Positions 23,442 to 35,657 of a stretch of 64,000 nucleotides of DNA are shown here, piece after piece. The stretch covers positions 60,296,904-60,360,903 of the forward strand of contig OZ012686.1 of assembly GCA_963942565.1 (NCBI GenBank), read 5' to 3'. The DNA is from Maea johnstoni (taxonomy: Eukaryota; Annelida; Polychaeta; Spionida; Magelonidae). Under the pieces are notes generated by a model. The model was not told where the DNA came from and did not search any database. It worked only from the letters and a program-made list of their open reading frames with translations. The position numbers and the translations under genes are program-made. Every line of letters begins with the position of its first letter. Position 1 is the first letter of the stretch.

Positions 23442-23808
23442 TCATAGGTGCTACTTAGGTGCTAAGCTCGTATATCCACCCAGCTCAGTTTAGGTTGAGG
23501 TGCTTTGCTCCTATGTCCATCTACCACCGTTAAGGCCAAGGTGCTTCACTTATAGGTCAACCTACCCCAGTTTACTTACTTACTTACTTACTTAGGTGCT
23601 ACTTAGGTGCTAAGCTCGTATATCCACCTACCCCAGTTAAGGCCCCGGTGCTAAGCTCGTATATTCACCTACCCAAGTTTAGGCCGAGGTGCTTCGCTCC
23701 TATGTCCACCTACCTCAGTTTAGGCCGAGGTGCTTCGCTCGTATGTCCACCTACGCCGGTGAAGGCCAAGGTGCTTCGCTCGTAGCTCAACCTTCCCCAG
23801 TTTACTTT

Positions 23809-23839
<31 letters not shown>

Positions 23840-24639
23840 TCATAGGTTCTACTTAGGTGCTAAGCTCGTATATCCACCTACCTCTGTTTAGGTTGAGGTG
23901 CTTTGCTCCTATGTCCACCTACCCCCGTTAAGGCCAAGGTGCTTCACTCGTAGGTCAACCTACCCCAGTTTACCTACTTACTTACTTACTTAGGTGCTAC
24001 TTAGGTGCTAAGCTCGTATATCCACCTACCCCAGTTAAGGCCCCGGTGCTAAGCTCGTATATTCACCTACCCCAGTTAAGGCCAAGGTGCTTCGCTCGTA
24101 GGTCAACCTACCCCAGTTTACTTTCTTACATACTTACTTACTTACTTACTTACTTACTTTCATAGGTGCTACTTAGGTGCTAAGCTCGTATATCCACCTA
24201 CCTCAGTTTAGGTTGAGGTGCTTCGCTCCTATGTCCACCTACCCCCGTTAAGGCCAAGGTGCTTCACTCGTAGGTCAACCTACCCCAGTTTACTTTCTTA
24301 CTTACTTACTTACTTACTCACTTACTTTCATAGGTGCTACTTAGGTGCTAAGCTTGTATATCCACCTACCTGTTTAGGTTGAGATGCTTCGCTCCTATGT
24401 CCACCTACCCCCGTTAAGGCCAAGGTGCTTCACTCGTAGGTCAACCTACCCCAGTTTACTTACTTACTTACTTACTTAGGTGCTACTTAGGTGCTAAGCT
24501 CGTATATCCACCTACCCCAGTTAAGGCCCCGGTGCTAAGCTCGTATATTCACCTACCCCAGTTTAGGCCGAGGTGCTTCGCTCCTATGTCCACCTACCTC
24601 AGTTTAGGCCGAGGTGCTTCGCTCGTATGTCCACCTACC

Positions 24640-24667
24640 CCCGTCAACCTACCCCAGTTTACTTTTA

Positions 24668-24680
<13 letters not shown>
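24640..24680. repeat. Internal deletion joining two submonomers
   Basis: The sequence runs CCACCTACCCCCGTCAACC, so the end of one 41-mer (TTAAGGCCAAGG) and the start of the next are missing. The following tract starts ACTTTTATTAC rather than ACTTTCTTAC. This is an isolated rearranged unit seen once, and it marks the approximate start of the first large 4.2-kb block. Confidence 0.75.
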
Positions 24681-24699
<19 letters not shown>

Positions 24700-24701
<2 letters not shown>

Positions 24702-25068
24702 TCATAGGTGCTACTTAGGTGCTAAGCTCGTATATCCACCTACCTCAGTTTAGGTTGAGGTGCTTCGCTCCTATGCCCACCTACCCCCGTTAAGGCCAAG
24801 GTGCTTCACTCGTAGGTCAACCTACCCCAGTTTACTTACTTACTTACTTACTAAGGTGCTACTTAGGTGCTAAGCTCGTATATCCACCTACCCCAGTTAA
24901 GGCCCCGGTGCTAAGCTCGTATATTCACCTACCCCAGTTTAGGCCGAGGTGCTTCGCTCCTATGTCCACCTACCTCAGTTTAGGCCGAGGTGCTTCGCTC
25001 GTATGTCCACCTACCCCCGTTAAGGCCAAGGTGCTTCGCTCGTAGGTCAACCTACCCCAGTTTACTTT

Positions 25069-25108
<40 letters not shown>

Positions 25109-25437
25109 TTTTCATAGGTGCTACTTAGGTGCTAAGCTCGTATATCCACCTACCTCAGTTTAGGTTGAGGTGCTTCGCTCCTATGTCCATCTACCCCCGT
25201 TAAGGCCAAGGTGCTTCACTTGTAGGTCAACCTACCCCAGTTTACTTACTTACTTACTTACTTAGGTGCTACTTAGGTGCTAAGCTCGTATATCCACCTA
25301 CCCCAGTTAAGGCCGAGGTGCTTCGCTCCTATGTCCACCTACCTCAGTTTAGGCCGAGGTGCTTCGCTCGTATGTCCACCTACCCCCGTTAAGGCCAAGG
25401 TGCTTCGCTCCCAGGTCAACCTACCCCAGTTTACTTT

Positions 25438-25480
<43 letters not shown>

Positions 25481-25609
25481 TCATAGGTGCTACTTAGGTG
25501 CTAAGCTCGTATATCCACCTACCTCAGTTTAGGTTGAGGTGCTTCGCTCCTATGTCCACCTACCCCCGTTAAGGCCAAGGTGCTACACTCGTAGGTCAAC
25601 CTACCCCAG

Positions 25610-25645
<36 letters not shown>

Positions 25646-25860
25646 GGTGCTACTTAGGTGCTAAGCTCGTATATCCACCTGCCCCAGTTAAGGCCCCGGT
25701 GCTAAGCTCGTATATTCACCTACCCCAGTTTAGGCCGACGTGCTTCGCTCCTATGTCCACCTACCTCAGTTTAGGCCGAGGTGCTTCGCTCGTATGTCCA
25801 CCTACCCCTCGTTAAGGCCTAGGTGCTTCGCTCGTAGGTCAACCTACCCCAGTTTACTTT

Positions 25861-25895
<35 letters not shown>

Positions 25896-26370
25896 TCATA
25901 GGTGCTACTTAGGTGCTAAGCTCGTATATCCACCTACCTCAGTTTAGGTTGAGGTGCTTCGCTCCTATGCCCACTTACCCCCGTTAAGGCCAAGGTGCTT
26001 CACTCGTAGGTCAACCTACCCCAGTTTACTTACTTACTTACTTACTTAGGTGCTACTTAGGTGCTAAGCTCGTATATCCACCTACCCCAGTTAAGGCCCC
26101 GGTGCTAAGCTCGTATATTCACCTACCCCAGTTTAGGCCGAGGTGCTTCGCTCCTATGCCCACCTACCCCCGTTAAGGCCAAAGTGCTTCACTCGTAGGT
26201 CAACCTACCCCAGTTTACTTACTTACTTACTTACTTAGGTGCTACTTAGGTGCTAAGCTCGTATATCCACCTACCTCAGTTTAGGTTGAGGTGCTTCGCT
26301 CCTATGCCCACCTACCCCCGTTAAGGCCAAGGTGCTTCACTCGTAGGTCAACCTACCCCAGTTTACTTAC
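24700..26370. repeat. Large block (about 4.2-kb phase), copy 1
   Basis: The marker order is TACTAAGGTGC near 24851, CACTTGTAGG near 25218, CTCCCAGGTC near 25408, GCTACACTCG near 25582, CCCACTTACC near 25970, CCAAAGTGC near 26180 and a three-copy TTAC tract near 26365. The same series recurs about 4188 bp later. After the short tract, about 1.2 kb of ordinary A/B units (26.40-27.60 kb) is present here that copies 2 and 3 lack. Confidence 0.78.
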
Positions 26371-26846
26371 TTACTTAGGTGCTACTTAGGTGCTAAGCTC
26401 GTATATCCACCTACTCCAGTTAAGGCCCCGGTGCTAAGCTTGTATATTCACCTACCCCAGTTTAGGCCGAGGTGCTTCGCTCCTATGCCCACCTACCCCC
26501 GTTAAGGCCAAGGTGCTTCACTCGTAGGTAAACCTACCCCAGTTTACTTACTTACTTACTTACTTAGGTGCTACTTAGGTGCTAAGCTCGTATATCCACC
26601 TACCTCAGTTTAGGTTGAGGTGCTTCGCTCCTATACCCAGCTACCCCCGTTAAGGCCCCGGTGCTTCACTCGTAGGTCAACCTACCCCAGTTTACTTACT
26701 TACTTACTTAGGTGCTACTTAGGTGCTAAGCTCGTATATCCACCTACCCCAGTTAAGGCCCCGGTGCTAAGCTTGTATATTCACCTACCCCAGTTTAGGC
26801 CGAGGTGCTTCGCTCCTATGCCCACCTACCCCCGTTAAGGCCAAGG

Positions 26847-26887
26847 TGCTTCACTCGTAGGTCAACCTACCCCCGTTAAGGCCAAGG
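26847..26887. repeat. Chimeric 41-bp submonomer lacking the TTAC tract
   Basis: The TGCTTCACTCGTAGGTC form, which normally leads into the TTAC tract, here ends CCCCCGTTAAGGCCAAGG and is followed by a second TGCTTCACTC submonomer. It is a clean 41-bp recombinant between two submonomer classes, joined in register. It shows that exchange can act on single 41-mers and not just whole 148/189-bp units. Confidence 0.82.
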
Positions 26888-27812
26888 TGCTTCACTCGCA
26901 GGTCAACCTACCCCAGTTTACTTACTTACTTACTTACTTAGGTGCTACTTAGGTGCTAAGCTTGTATATCCACCTACCCCAGTTAAGGCCCCGGTGCTAA
27001 GCTCGTATATTCACCTACCCCAGTTTAGGCCGAGGTGCTTCGCTCCTATGCCCACCTACCCCCGTTAAGGCCAAGCTGCTTCACTCGTAGGTCAACCTAC
27101 CCCAGTTTACTTACTTACTTACTTACTTAGGTGCTACTTAGGTGCTAAGCTCGTATATCCACCTACCTCAGTTTAGGTTGAGGTGCTTCGCTCCTATGCC
27201 CACCTACCCCCGTTAAGGCCAAGGTGCTTCACTCGTAGGTCAACCTACCCCAGTTTACTTACTTACTTACTTACTTAGGTGCTACTTAGGTGCTAAGCTC
27301 GTATATCCACCTACCCCAGTTAAGGCCCCGGTGCTAAGCTCGTATATTCACCTACCCCAGTTTAGGCCGAGGTGCTTCGCTCCTATGCCCACCTATCCCC
27401 GTTAAGGCCAAGGTGCTTCATTCGTAGGTCAACCTACCCCAGTTTACTTACTTACTTACTTACTTAGGTGCTACTTAGGTGCTAAGCTCGTATATCCACC
27501 TACCTCAGTTTAGGTTGAGGTGCTTCGCTCCTATGCCCACCTACCCCCATTAAGGCCAAGGTGCTTCACTCGTAGGTCAACCTACCCCAGTTTACTTACT
27601 TACTTAGGTGCTACTTAGGTGCTAAGCTCGTATATCCACCTACCCCAGTTAAGGCCCCGGTGCTAAGCTCGTATATTCACCTACCCCAGTTTAGGCCGAG
27701 GTGCTTTGCTCCTATGTCCACCTACCTCAGCTTAGGCCGAGGTGCTTCGCTCGTATGTCCACCTACCCCCGTTAAGGCCAAGGTGCTTCGCTCGTAGGTC
27801 AACCTACCCCAG

Positions 27813-27847
<35 letters not shown>

Positions 27848-28132
27848 TCATAGGTGCTACTTAGGTGCTAAGCTCGTATATCCACCTACCTCTGTTTAGG
27901 TTGAGGTGCTTTGCTCCTATGTCCACCTACCCCCGTTAAGGCCAAGGTGCTTCACTCGTAGGTCAACCTACCCCAGTTTACCTACTTACTTACTTACTTA
28001 GGTGCTACTTAGGTGCTAAGCTCGTATATCCACCTACCCCAGTTAAGGCCCCGGTGCTAAGCTCGTATATTCACCTACCCCAGTTAAGGCCAAGGTGCAT
28101 CGCTCGTAGGTCAACCTACCCCAGTTTAGTTT

Positions 28133-28167
<35 letters not shown>

Positions 28168-28854
28168 TCATAGGTGCTACTTAGGTGCTAAGCTCGTATA
28201 TCCACCTACCTCAGTTTAGGTTGAGGTGCTTCGCTCCTATGTCCACCTACCCCCGTTAAGGCCAAGGTGCTTCACTCGTAGGTCAACCTACCCCAGTTTA
28301 CTTTCTTACTTACTTACTTACTTACTCACTTACTTTCATAGGTGCTACTTAGGTGCTAAGCTTGTATATCCACCTACCTCAGTTTAGGTTGAGGTGCTTC
28401 GCTCCTATGCCCACCTACCCCCGTTAAGGCCACGGTGCTTCACTCGTAGGTCAACCTACCCCAGTTGACTTACTTATTTACTTACTTACTTAGGTGCTAC
28501 TTAGGTGCTAAGCTCGTATATCCACCTACCTCAGTTTAGGTTGAGGTGCTTCGCTCCTATGCCCACCTACCCCCGTTAAGGCCAAGGTGCTTCACTCGTA
28601 GGTCAACCTACCCCAGTTTACTTACTTACTTACTTACTTAGGTGCTACTTAGGTGCTAAGCTCGTATATCCACCTACCCCAGTTAAGGCCCCGGTGCTAA
28701 GCTCGTATATTCACCTACCCCAGTTTAGGCTGAGGTGCTTCGCTCCTATGTCCACCTACCTCAGTTTAGGCCGAGGTGCTTCGCTCGTATGTCTACCTAC
28801 CCCCGTTAAGGCCAAGGTGCTTCGCTCGTAGGTCAACCTACCCCAGTTTACTTT

Positions 28855-28889
<35 letters not shown>

Positions 28890-29055
28890 TCATAGATGCT
28901 ACTTAGGTGCTAAGCTCGTATATCCACCTACCTCAGTTTAGGTTGAGGTGCTTTGCTCCTATGCCCACCTACCCCCGTTAAGGCCAAGGTGCTTCACTCG
29001 TAGGTCAACCTACCCCAGTTTACTTACTTACTTACTTACTAAGGTGCTACTTAGG

Positions 29056-29256
29056 TGCTAAGCTCGTATATCCACCTACCCCAGTTAAGGCCCCGGTGCT
29101 AAGCTCGTATATTCACCTACCCCAGTTTAGGCCGAGGTGCTTCGCTCCTATGTCCACCTACCTCAGTTTAGGCCGAGGTGCTTCGCTCGTATGTCCACCT
29201 ACCCCCGTTAAGGCCAAGGTGCTTCGCTCTTAGGTCAACCTACCCCAGTTTACTTT

Positions 29257-29296
<40 letters not shown>

Positions 29297-29317
29297 TTTT
29301 CATAGGTGCTACTTAGG
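29056..29317 (+). repeat. Type C composite unit (262 bp), reference copy
   Basis: Expanded unit with four 41-mers (29056-29096, 29097-29137, 29138-29178, 29179-29219), then an 87-bp tract-bearing submonomer (29220-29306) and the 11-bp spacer (29307-29317). Compared with type A it carries an additional 41-mer (forms CTATGTCCACC and CGTATGTCCACC) and a longer microsatellite framed by TTTCTTAC at the start and TTTCATAGG at the end; this copy reads TTTTCATAGG. Units of this kind are seen only between about 10.5 and 37.5 kb. Length varies between copies with the number of TTAC repeats. Confidence 0.9.
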
Positions 29318-29625
29318 TGCTAAGCTCGTATATCCACCTACCTCAGTTTAGGTTGAGGTGCTTCGCTCCTATGTCCATCTACCCCCGTTAAGGCCAAGGT
29401 GCTTCACTTGTAGGTCAACCTACCCCAGTTTACTTACTTACTTACTTACTTAGGTGCTACTTAGGTGCTAAGCTCGTATATCCACCTACCCCAGTTAAGG
29501 CCGAGGTGCTTCGCTCCTATGTCCACCTACCTCAGTTTAGGCCGAGGTGCTTCGCTCGTATGTCCACCTACCCCCGTTAAGGCCAAGGTGCTTCGCTCCC
29601 AGGTCAACCTACCCCAGTTTACTTT

Positions 29626-29626
<1 letters not shown>

Positions 29627-29670
<44 letters not shown>
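29627..29670 (+). repeat. (TTAC)11 microsatellite tract in a type C unit
   Basis: Eleven perfect TTAC copies between TTTC and TTTCATAGG. The homologous tract near 25.44-25.48 kb has ten copies, so the tract changed length by one unit after the segment was duplicated. It is useful for measuring slippage against substitution between known duplicates. Confidence 0.93.
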
Positions 29671-29672
<2 letters not shown>

Positions 29673-29801
29673 TCATAGGTGCTACTTAGGTGTGAAGCTC
29701 GTATATCCACCTACATCAGTTTAGGTTGAGGTGCTTCGCTCCTATGTCCACCTACCCCCGTTAAGGCCAAGGTGCTACACTCGTAGGTCAACCTACCCCA
29801 G

Positions 29802-29833
<32 letters not shown>

Positions 29834-30047
29834 GGTGCTACTTAGGTGCTAAGCTCGTATATCCACCTGCCCCAGTTAAGGCCCCGGTGCTAAGCTCGTA
29901 TATTCACCTACCCCAGTTTAGGCCGAGGTGCTTCGCTCCTATGTCCACCTACCTCAGTTTAGGCCGAGGTGCTTCGCTCGTATGTCCACCTACCCCCGTT
30001 AAGGCCTAGGTGCTTCGCTCGTAGGTCAACCTACCCCAGTTTACTTT

Positions 30048-30082
<35 letters not shown>

Positions 30083-30369
30083 TCATAGGTGCTACTTAGG
30101 TGGTAAGCTTGTATATCCACCTACCTCAGTTTAGGTTGAGGTGCTTCGCTCCTATGCCCACTTACCCCCGTTAAGGCCAAGGTGCTTCACTCGTAGGTCA
30201 ACCTTCCCCAGTTTACTTACTTACTTACTTACTTAGGTGCTACTTAGGTGCTAAGCTCGTATATCCACCTACCCCAGTTAAGGCCCCGGTGCTAAGCTCG
30301 TATATTCACCTACCCCAGTTTAGGCCGAGGTGCTTCGCTCCTATGCCCACCTACCCCCGTTAAGGCCAA

Positions 30370-30778
30370 AGTGCTTCACTCGTAGGTCAACCTACCCCAG
30401 TTTACTTACTTACTTACTTACTTAGGTGCTACTTAGGTGCTAAGCTCGTATATCCACCTACCTCAGTTTAGGTTGAGGTGCTTCGCTCCTATGCCCACCT
30501 ACCCCCGTTAAGGCCAAGGTGCTTCACTCGTAGGTCAACCTACCCCAGTTTACTTACTTACTTAGGTGCTACTTAGGTGCTAAGCTCGTATATCCACCTA
30601 CCCCAGTTAAGGCCCCGGTGCTAAGCTCGTATATTCACCTACCCCAGTTTAGGCCGAGGTGCTTCGCTCCTATGTCCACCTACCTCAGCTTAGGCCGAGG
30701 TGCTTCGCTCGTATGTCCACCTACCCCCGTTAAGGCCAAGGTGCTTCGCTCGTAGGTCAACCTACCCCAGTTTACTTA

Positions 30779-30812
<34 letters not shown>

Positions 30813-31097
30813 TCATAGGTGCTAATTAGGTGCTAAGCTCGTATATCCACCTACCTCTGTTTAGGTTGAGGTGCTTTGCTCCTATGTCCACCTACCCCCA
30901 TTAAGGCCAAGGTGCTTCACTCGTAGGTCAACCTACCCCAGTTTACCTACTTACTTACTTACTTAGGTGCTACTTAGGTGCTAAGCTCGTATATCCACCT
31001 ACCCCAGTTAAGGCCCCGGTGCTAAGCTCGTATATTCACCTACCCCAGTTAAGGCCAAGGTGCTTCGCTCGTAGGTCAACCTACCCCAGTTTACTTT

Positions 31098-31132
<35 letters not shown>

Positions 31133-31588
31133 TCATAGGTGCTACTTAGGTGCTAAGCTCGTATATCCACCTACCTCAGTTTAGGTTGAGGTGCTTCGCT
31201 CCTATGTCCACCTACCCCCGTTAAGGCCAAGGTGCTTCACTCGTAGGTCAACCTACCCCAGTTTACTTTCTTACTTACTTACTTACTTACTCACTTACTT
31301 TCATAGGTGCTACTTAGGTGCTAAGCTTGTATATCCACCTACCTCAGTTTAGGTTGAGGTGCTTCGCTCCTATGTCCACCTACCCCCGTTAAGGCCAAGG
31401 TGCTTCGGTCGTAGGTCAACCTACCCCAGTTTACTTACTTACTTACTTACTTAGGTGCTACTTAGGTGCTAAGCTCGTATATCCACCTACCCCAGTTAAG
31501 GCCCCGGTGCTAAGCTCGTATATTCACCTACCCCAGTTTAGGCCGAGGTGCTTCGCTCCTATGCCCACCTACCCCCATTAAGGCCACG
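30370..31588. repeat. Tandem duplication with 1219-bp offset, first copy
   Basis: Rare variants recur 1218-1219 bp later: CTTCGGTCGTAGG at 31403/32622, CTCAGCTTAGG at 30685/31904, CCCCATTAAGGCCACGG near 31571/32790, and the three-copy TTAC tract near 30550/31769. A single-base loss in the tract near 30777 (TTATTACTT) explains the change from 1218 to 1219. Confidence 0.83.
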
Positions 31589-31988
31589 GTGCTTCACTCG
31601 TAGGTCAACCTACCCCAGTTTACTTACTTACTTACTTACTTAGGTGCTACTTAGGTGCTAAGCTCGTATATCCACCTACCTCAGTTTAGGTTGAGGTGCT
31701 TCGCTCCTATGCCCACCTACCCCCGTTAAGGCCAAGGTGCTTCACTCGTAGGTCAACCTACCCCAGTTTACTTACTTACTTAGGTGCTACTTAGGTGCTA
31801 AGCTCGTATATCCACCTACCCCAGTTAAGGCCCCGGTGCTAAGCTCGTATATTCACCTACCCCAGTTTAGGCCGAGGTGCTTCGCTCCTATGTCCACCTA
31901 CCTCAGCTTAGGCCGAGGTGCTTCGCTCGTATGTCCACCTACCCCCGTTAAGGCCAAGGTGCTTCGCTCGTAGGTCAACCTACCCCAG

Positions 31989-32031
<43 letters not shown>

Positions 32032-32316
32032 TCATAGGTGCTACTTAGGTGCTAAGCTCGTATATCCACCTACCTCTGTTTAGGTTGAGGTGCTTTGCTC
32101 CTATGTCCACCTACCCCCGTTAAGGCCAAGGTGCTTCACTCGTAGGTCAACCTACCCCAGTTTACCTACTTACTTACTTACTTAGGTGCTACTTAGGTGC
32201 TAAGCTCGTATATCCACCTACCCCAGTTAAGGCCCCGGTGCTAAGCTCGTATATTCACCTACCCCAGTTAAGGCCAAGGTGCTTCGCTCGTAGGTCAACC
32301 TACCCCAGTTTACTTT

Positions 32317-32351
<35 letters not shown>

Positions 32352-32845
32352 TCATAGGTGCTACTTAGGTGCTAAGCTCGTATATCCACCTACCTCAGTT
32401 TAGGTTGAGGTGCTTCGCTCCTATGTCCACCTACCCCCGTTAAGGCCAAGGTGCTTCACTCGTAGGTCAACCTACCCCAGTTTACTTTCTTACTTACTTA
32501 CTTACTTACTCACTTACTTTCATAGGTGCTACTTAGGTGCTAAGCTTGTATATCCACCTACCTCAGTTTAGGTTGAGGTGCTTCGCTCCTATGTCCACCT
32601 ACCCCCGTTAAGGCCAAGGTGCTTCGGTCGTAGGTCAACCTACCCCAGTTTACTTACTTACTTACTTACTTAGGTGCTACTTAGGTGCTAAGCTCGTATA
32701 TCCACCTACCCCAGTTAAGGCCCCGGTGCTAAGCTCGTATATTCACCTACCCCAGTTTAGGCCGAGGTGCTTCGCTCCTATGCCCACCTACCCCCATTAA
32801 GGCCACGGTGCTTCACTCGTAGGTCAACCTACCCCAGTTTACTTA
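31589..32845. repeat. Tandem duplication with 1219-bp offset, second copy
   Basis: Second member of the 1219-bp pair. It reads GCTACTTAGG near 32040 where the first copy has GCTAATTAGG (30824). Since copy 3 of the large block also has GCTAATTAGG (35188), the first copy is the closer relative of copy 3. The order of the two events can be worked out from such shared changes. Confidence 0.8.
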
Positions 32846-33629
32846 CTTACTTACTTACTTACTTAGGTGCTACTTAGGTGCTAAGCTCGTATATCCACCT
32901 ACCTCAGTTTAGGTTGAGGTGCTTCGCTCCTATGCCCACCTACCCCCGTTAAGGCCAAGGTGCTTCACTCGTAGGTCAACCTACCCCAGTTTACTTACTT
33001 ACTTACTTACTTAGGTGCTACTTAGGTGCTAAGCTCGTATATCCACCTACCCCAGTTAAGGCCCCGGTGCTAAGCTCGTATATTCACCTACCCCAGTTTA
33101 GGCTGAGGTGCTTCGCTCCTATGTCCACCTACCTCAGTTTAGGCCGAGGTGCTTCGCTCGTATGTCTACCTACCCCCGTTAAGGCCAAGGTGCTTCGCTC
33201 GTAGGTCAACCTACCCCAGTTTACTTTCTTACTTGCTTACTTACTTACTTACTTACTTACTTTCATAGGTGCTACTTAGGTGCTAAGCTCGTATATCCAC
33301 CTACCTCAGTTTAGGTTGAGGTGCTTTGCTCCTATGCCCACCTACCCCCGTTAAGGCCAAGGTGCTTCACTCGTAGGTCAACCTACCCCAGTTTACTTAC
33401 TTACTTACTTACTAAGGTGCTACTTAGGTGCTAAGCTCGTATATCCACCTACCCCAGTTAAGGCCCCGGTGCTAAGCTCGTATATTCACCTACCCCAGTT
33501 TAGGCCGAGGTGCTTCGCTCCTATGTCCACCTACCTCAGTTTAGGCCGAGGTGCTTCGCTCGTATGTCCACCTACCCCCGTTAAGGCCAAGGTGCTTCGC
33601 TCGTAGGTCAACCTACCCCAGTTTACTTT

Positions 33630-33669
<40 letters not shown>

Positions 33670-33998
33670 TTTTCATAGGTGCTACTTAGGTGCTAAGCTC
33701 GTATATCCACCTACCTCAGTTTAGGTTGAGGTGCTTCGCTCCTATGTCCATCTACCCCCGTTAAGGCCAAGGTGCTTCACTTGTAGGTCAACCTACCCCA
33801 GTTTACTTACTTACTTACTTACTTAGGTGCTACTTAGGTGCTAAGCTCGTATATCCACCTACCCCAGTTAAGGCCGAGGTGCTTCGCTCCTATGTCCACC
33901 TACCTCAGTTTAGGCCGAGGTGCTTCGCTCCTATGTCCACCTACCCCCGTTAAGGCCAAGGTGCTTCGCTCCCAGGTCAACCTACCCCAGTTTACTTT

Positions 33999-34037
<39 letters not shown>

Positions 34038-34166
34038 TCATAGGTGCTACTTAGGTGTGAAGCTCGTATATCCACCTACCTCAGTTTAGGTTGAGGTGCT
34101 TCGCTCCTATGTCCACCTACCCCCGTTAAGGCCAAGGTGCTACACTCGTAGGTCAACCTACCCCAG

Positions 34167-34198
<32 letters not shown>

Positions 34199-34412
34199 GG
34201 TGCTACTTAGGTGCTAAGCTCCTATATCCACCTGCCCCAGTTAAGGCCCCGGTGCTAAGCTCGTATATTCACCTACCCCAGTTTAGGCCGAGGTGCTTCG
34301 CTCCTATGTCCACCTACCTCAGTTTAGGCCGAGGTGCTTCGCTCGTATGTCCACCTACCCCCGTTAAGGCCTAGGTGCTTCGCTCGTAGGTCAACCTACC
34401 CCAGTTTACTTT

Positions 34413-34447
<35 letters not shown>

Positions 34448-35135
34448 TCATAGGTGCTACTTAGGTGGTAAGCTCGTATATCCACCTACCTCAGTTTAGG
34501 TTGAGGTGCTTCGCTCCTATGCCCACTTACCCCCGTTAAGGCCAAGGTGCTTCACTCGTAGGTCAACCTTCCCCAGTTTACTTACTTACTTACTTACTTA
34601 GGTGCTACTTAGGTGCTAAGCTCGTATATCCACCTACCCCAGTTAAGGCCCCGGTGCTAAGCTCGTATATTCACCTACCCCAGTTTAGGCCGAGGTGCTT
34701 CGCTCCTATGCCCACCTACCCCCGTTAAGGCCAAAGTGCTTCACTCGTAGGTCAACCTACCCCAGTTTACTTACTTACTTACTTACTTAGGTGCTACTTA
34801 GGTGCTAAGCTCGTATATCCACCTACCTCAGTTTAGGTTGAGGTGCTTCGCTCCTATGCCCACCTACCCCCGTTAAGGCCAAGGTGCTTCACTCGTAGGT
34901 CAACCTACCCCAGTTTACTTACTTACTTAGGTGCTACTTAGGTGCTAAGCTCGTATATCCACCTACCCCAGTTAAGGCCCCGGTGCTAAGCTCGTATATT
35001 CACCTACCCCAGTTTAGGCCGAGGTGCTTCGCTCCTATGTCCACCTACCTCAGCTTAGGCCGAGGTGCTTCGCTCGTATGTCCACCTACCCCCGTTAAGG
35101 CCAAGGTGCTTCGCTCGTAGGTCAACCTACCCCAG

Positions 35136-35178
<43 letters not shown>

Positions 35179-35463
35179 TCATAGGTGCTAATTAGGTGCT
35201 AAGCTCGTATATCCACCTACCTCTGTTTAGGTTGAGGTGCTTTGCTCCTATGTCCACCTACCCCCGTTAAGGCCAAGGTGCTTCACTCGTAGGTCAACCT
35301 ACCCCAGTTTACCTACTTACTTACTTACTTAGGTGCTACTTAGGTGCTAAGCTCGTATATCCACCTACCCCAGTTAAGGCCCCGGTGCTAAGCTCGTATA
35401 TTCACCTACCCCAGTTAAGGCCAAGGTGCTTCGCTCGTAGGTCAACCTACCCCAGTTTACTTT

Positions 35464-35498
<35 letters not shown>

Positions 35499-35657
35499 TC
35501 ATAGGTGCTACTTAGGTGCTAAGCTCGTATATCCACCTACCTCAGTTTAGGTTGAGGTGCTTCGCTCCTATGTCCACCTACCCCCGTTAAGGCCAAGGTG
35601 CTTCACTCGTAGGTCAACCTACCCCAGTCTACTTTCTTACTTACTTACTTACTTACT
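32800..35657. repeat. Large block (about 4.37-kb offset), copy 3
   Basis: Third copy of the marker series, about 2.86 kb, ending at an abrupt join where a TTAC tract passes from TCACTT directly into TGCTTCGCTCC (35656-35670). Copy-specific changes include CTCCTATATCC near 34218. Its last 725 bp also belong to the 1833-bp duplication that follows. Confidence 0.82.

Larger units (their letters stand above)
28430..31290. repeat. Large block (about 4.37-kb offset), copy 2
   Basis: Shares its marker series with copy 1 (-4188 bp) and copy 3 (+4365 to +4373 bp): GGCTGAGG at 28729/33102, TACTAAGGTGC at 29037/33410, CACTTGTAGG, CTCCCAGGTC, GCTACACTCG, CCCACTTACC, CCAAAGTGC, CTCAGCTTAGG at 30685/35049 and GCTAATTAGG near 30824/35188. 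The offset shrinks by 8 bp along the block because of TTAC length changes. Confidence 0.83.
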
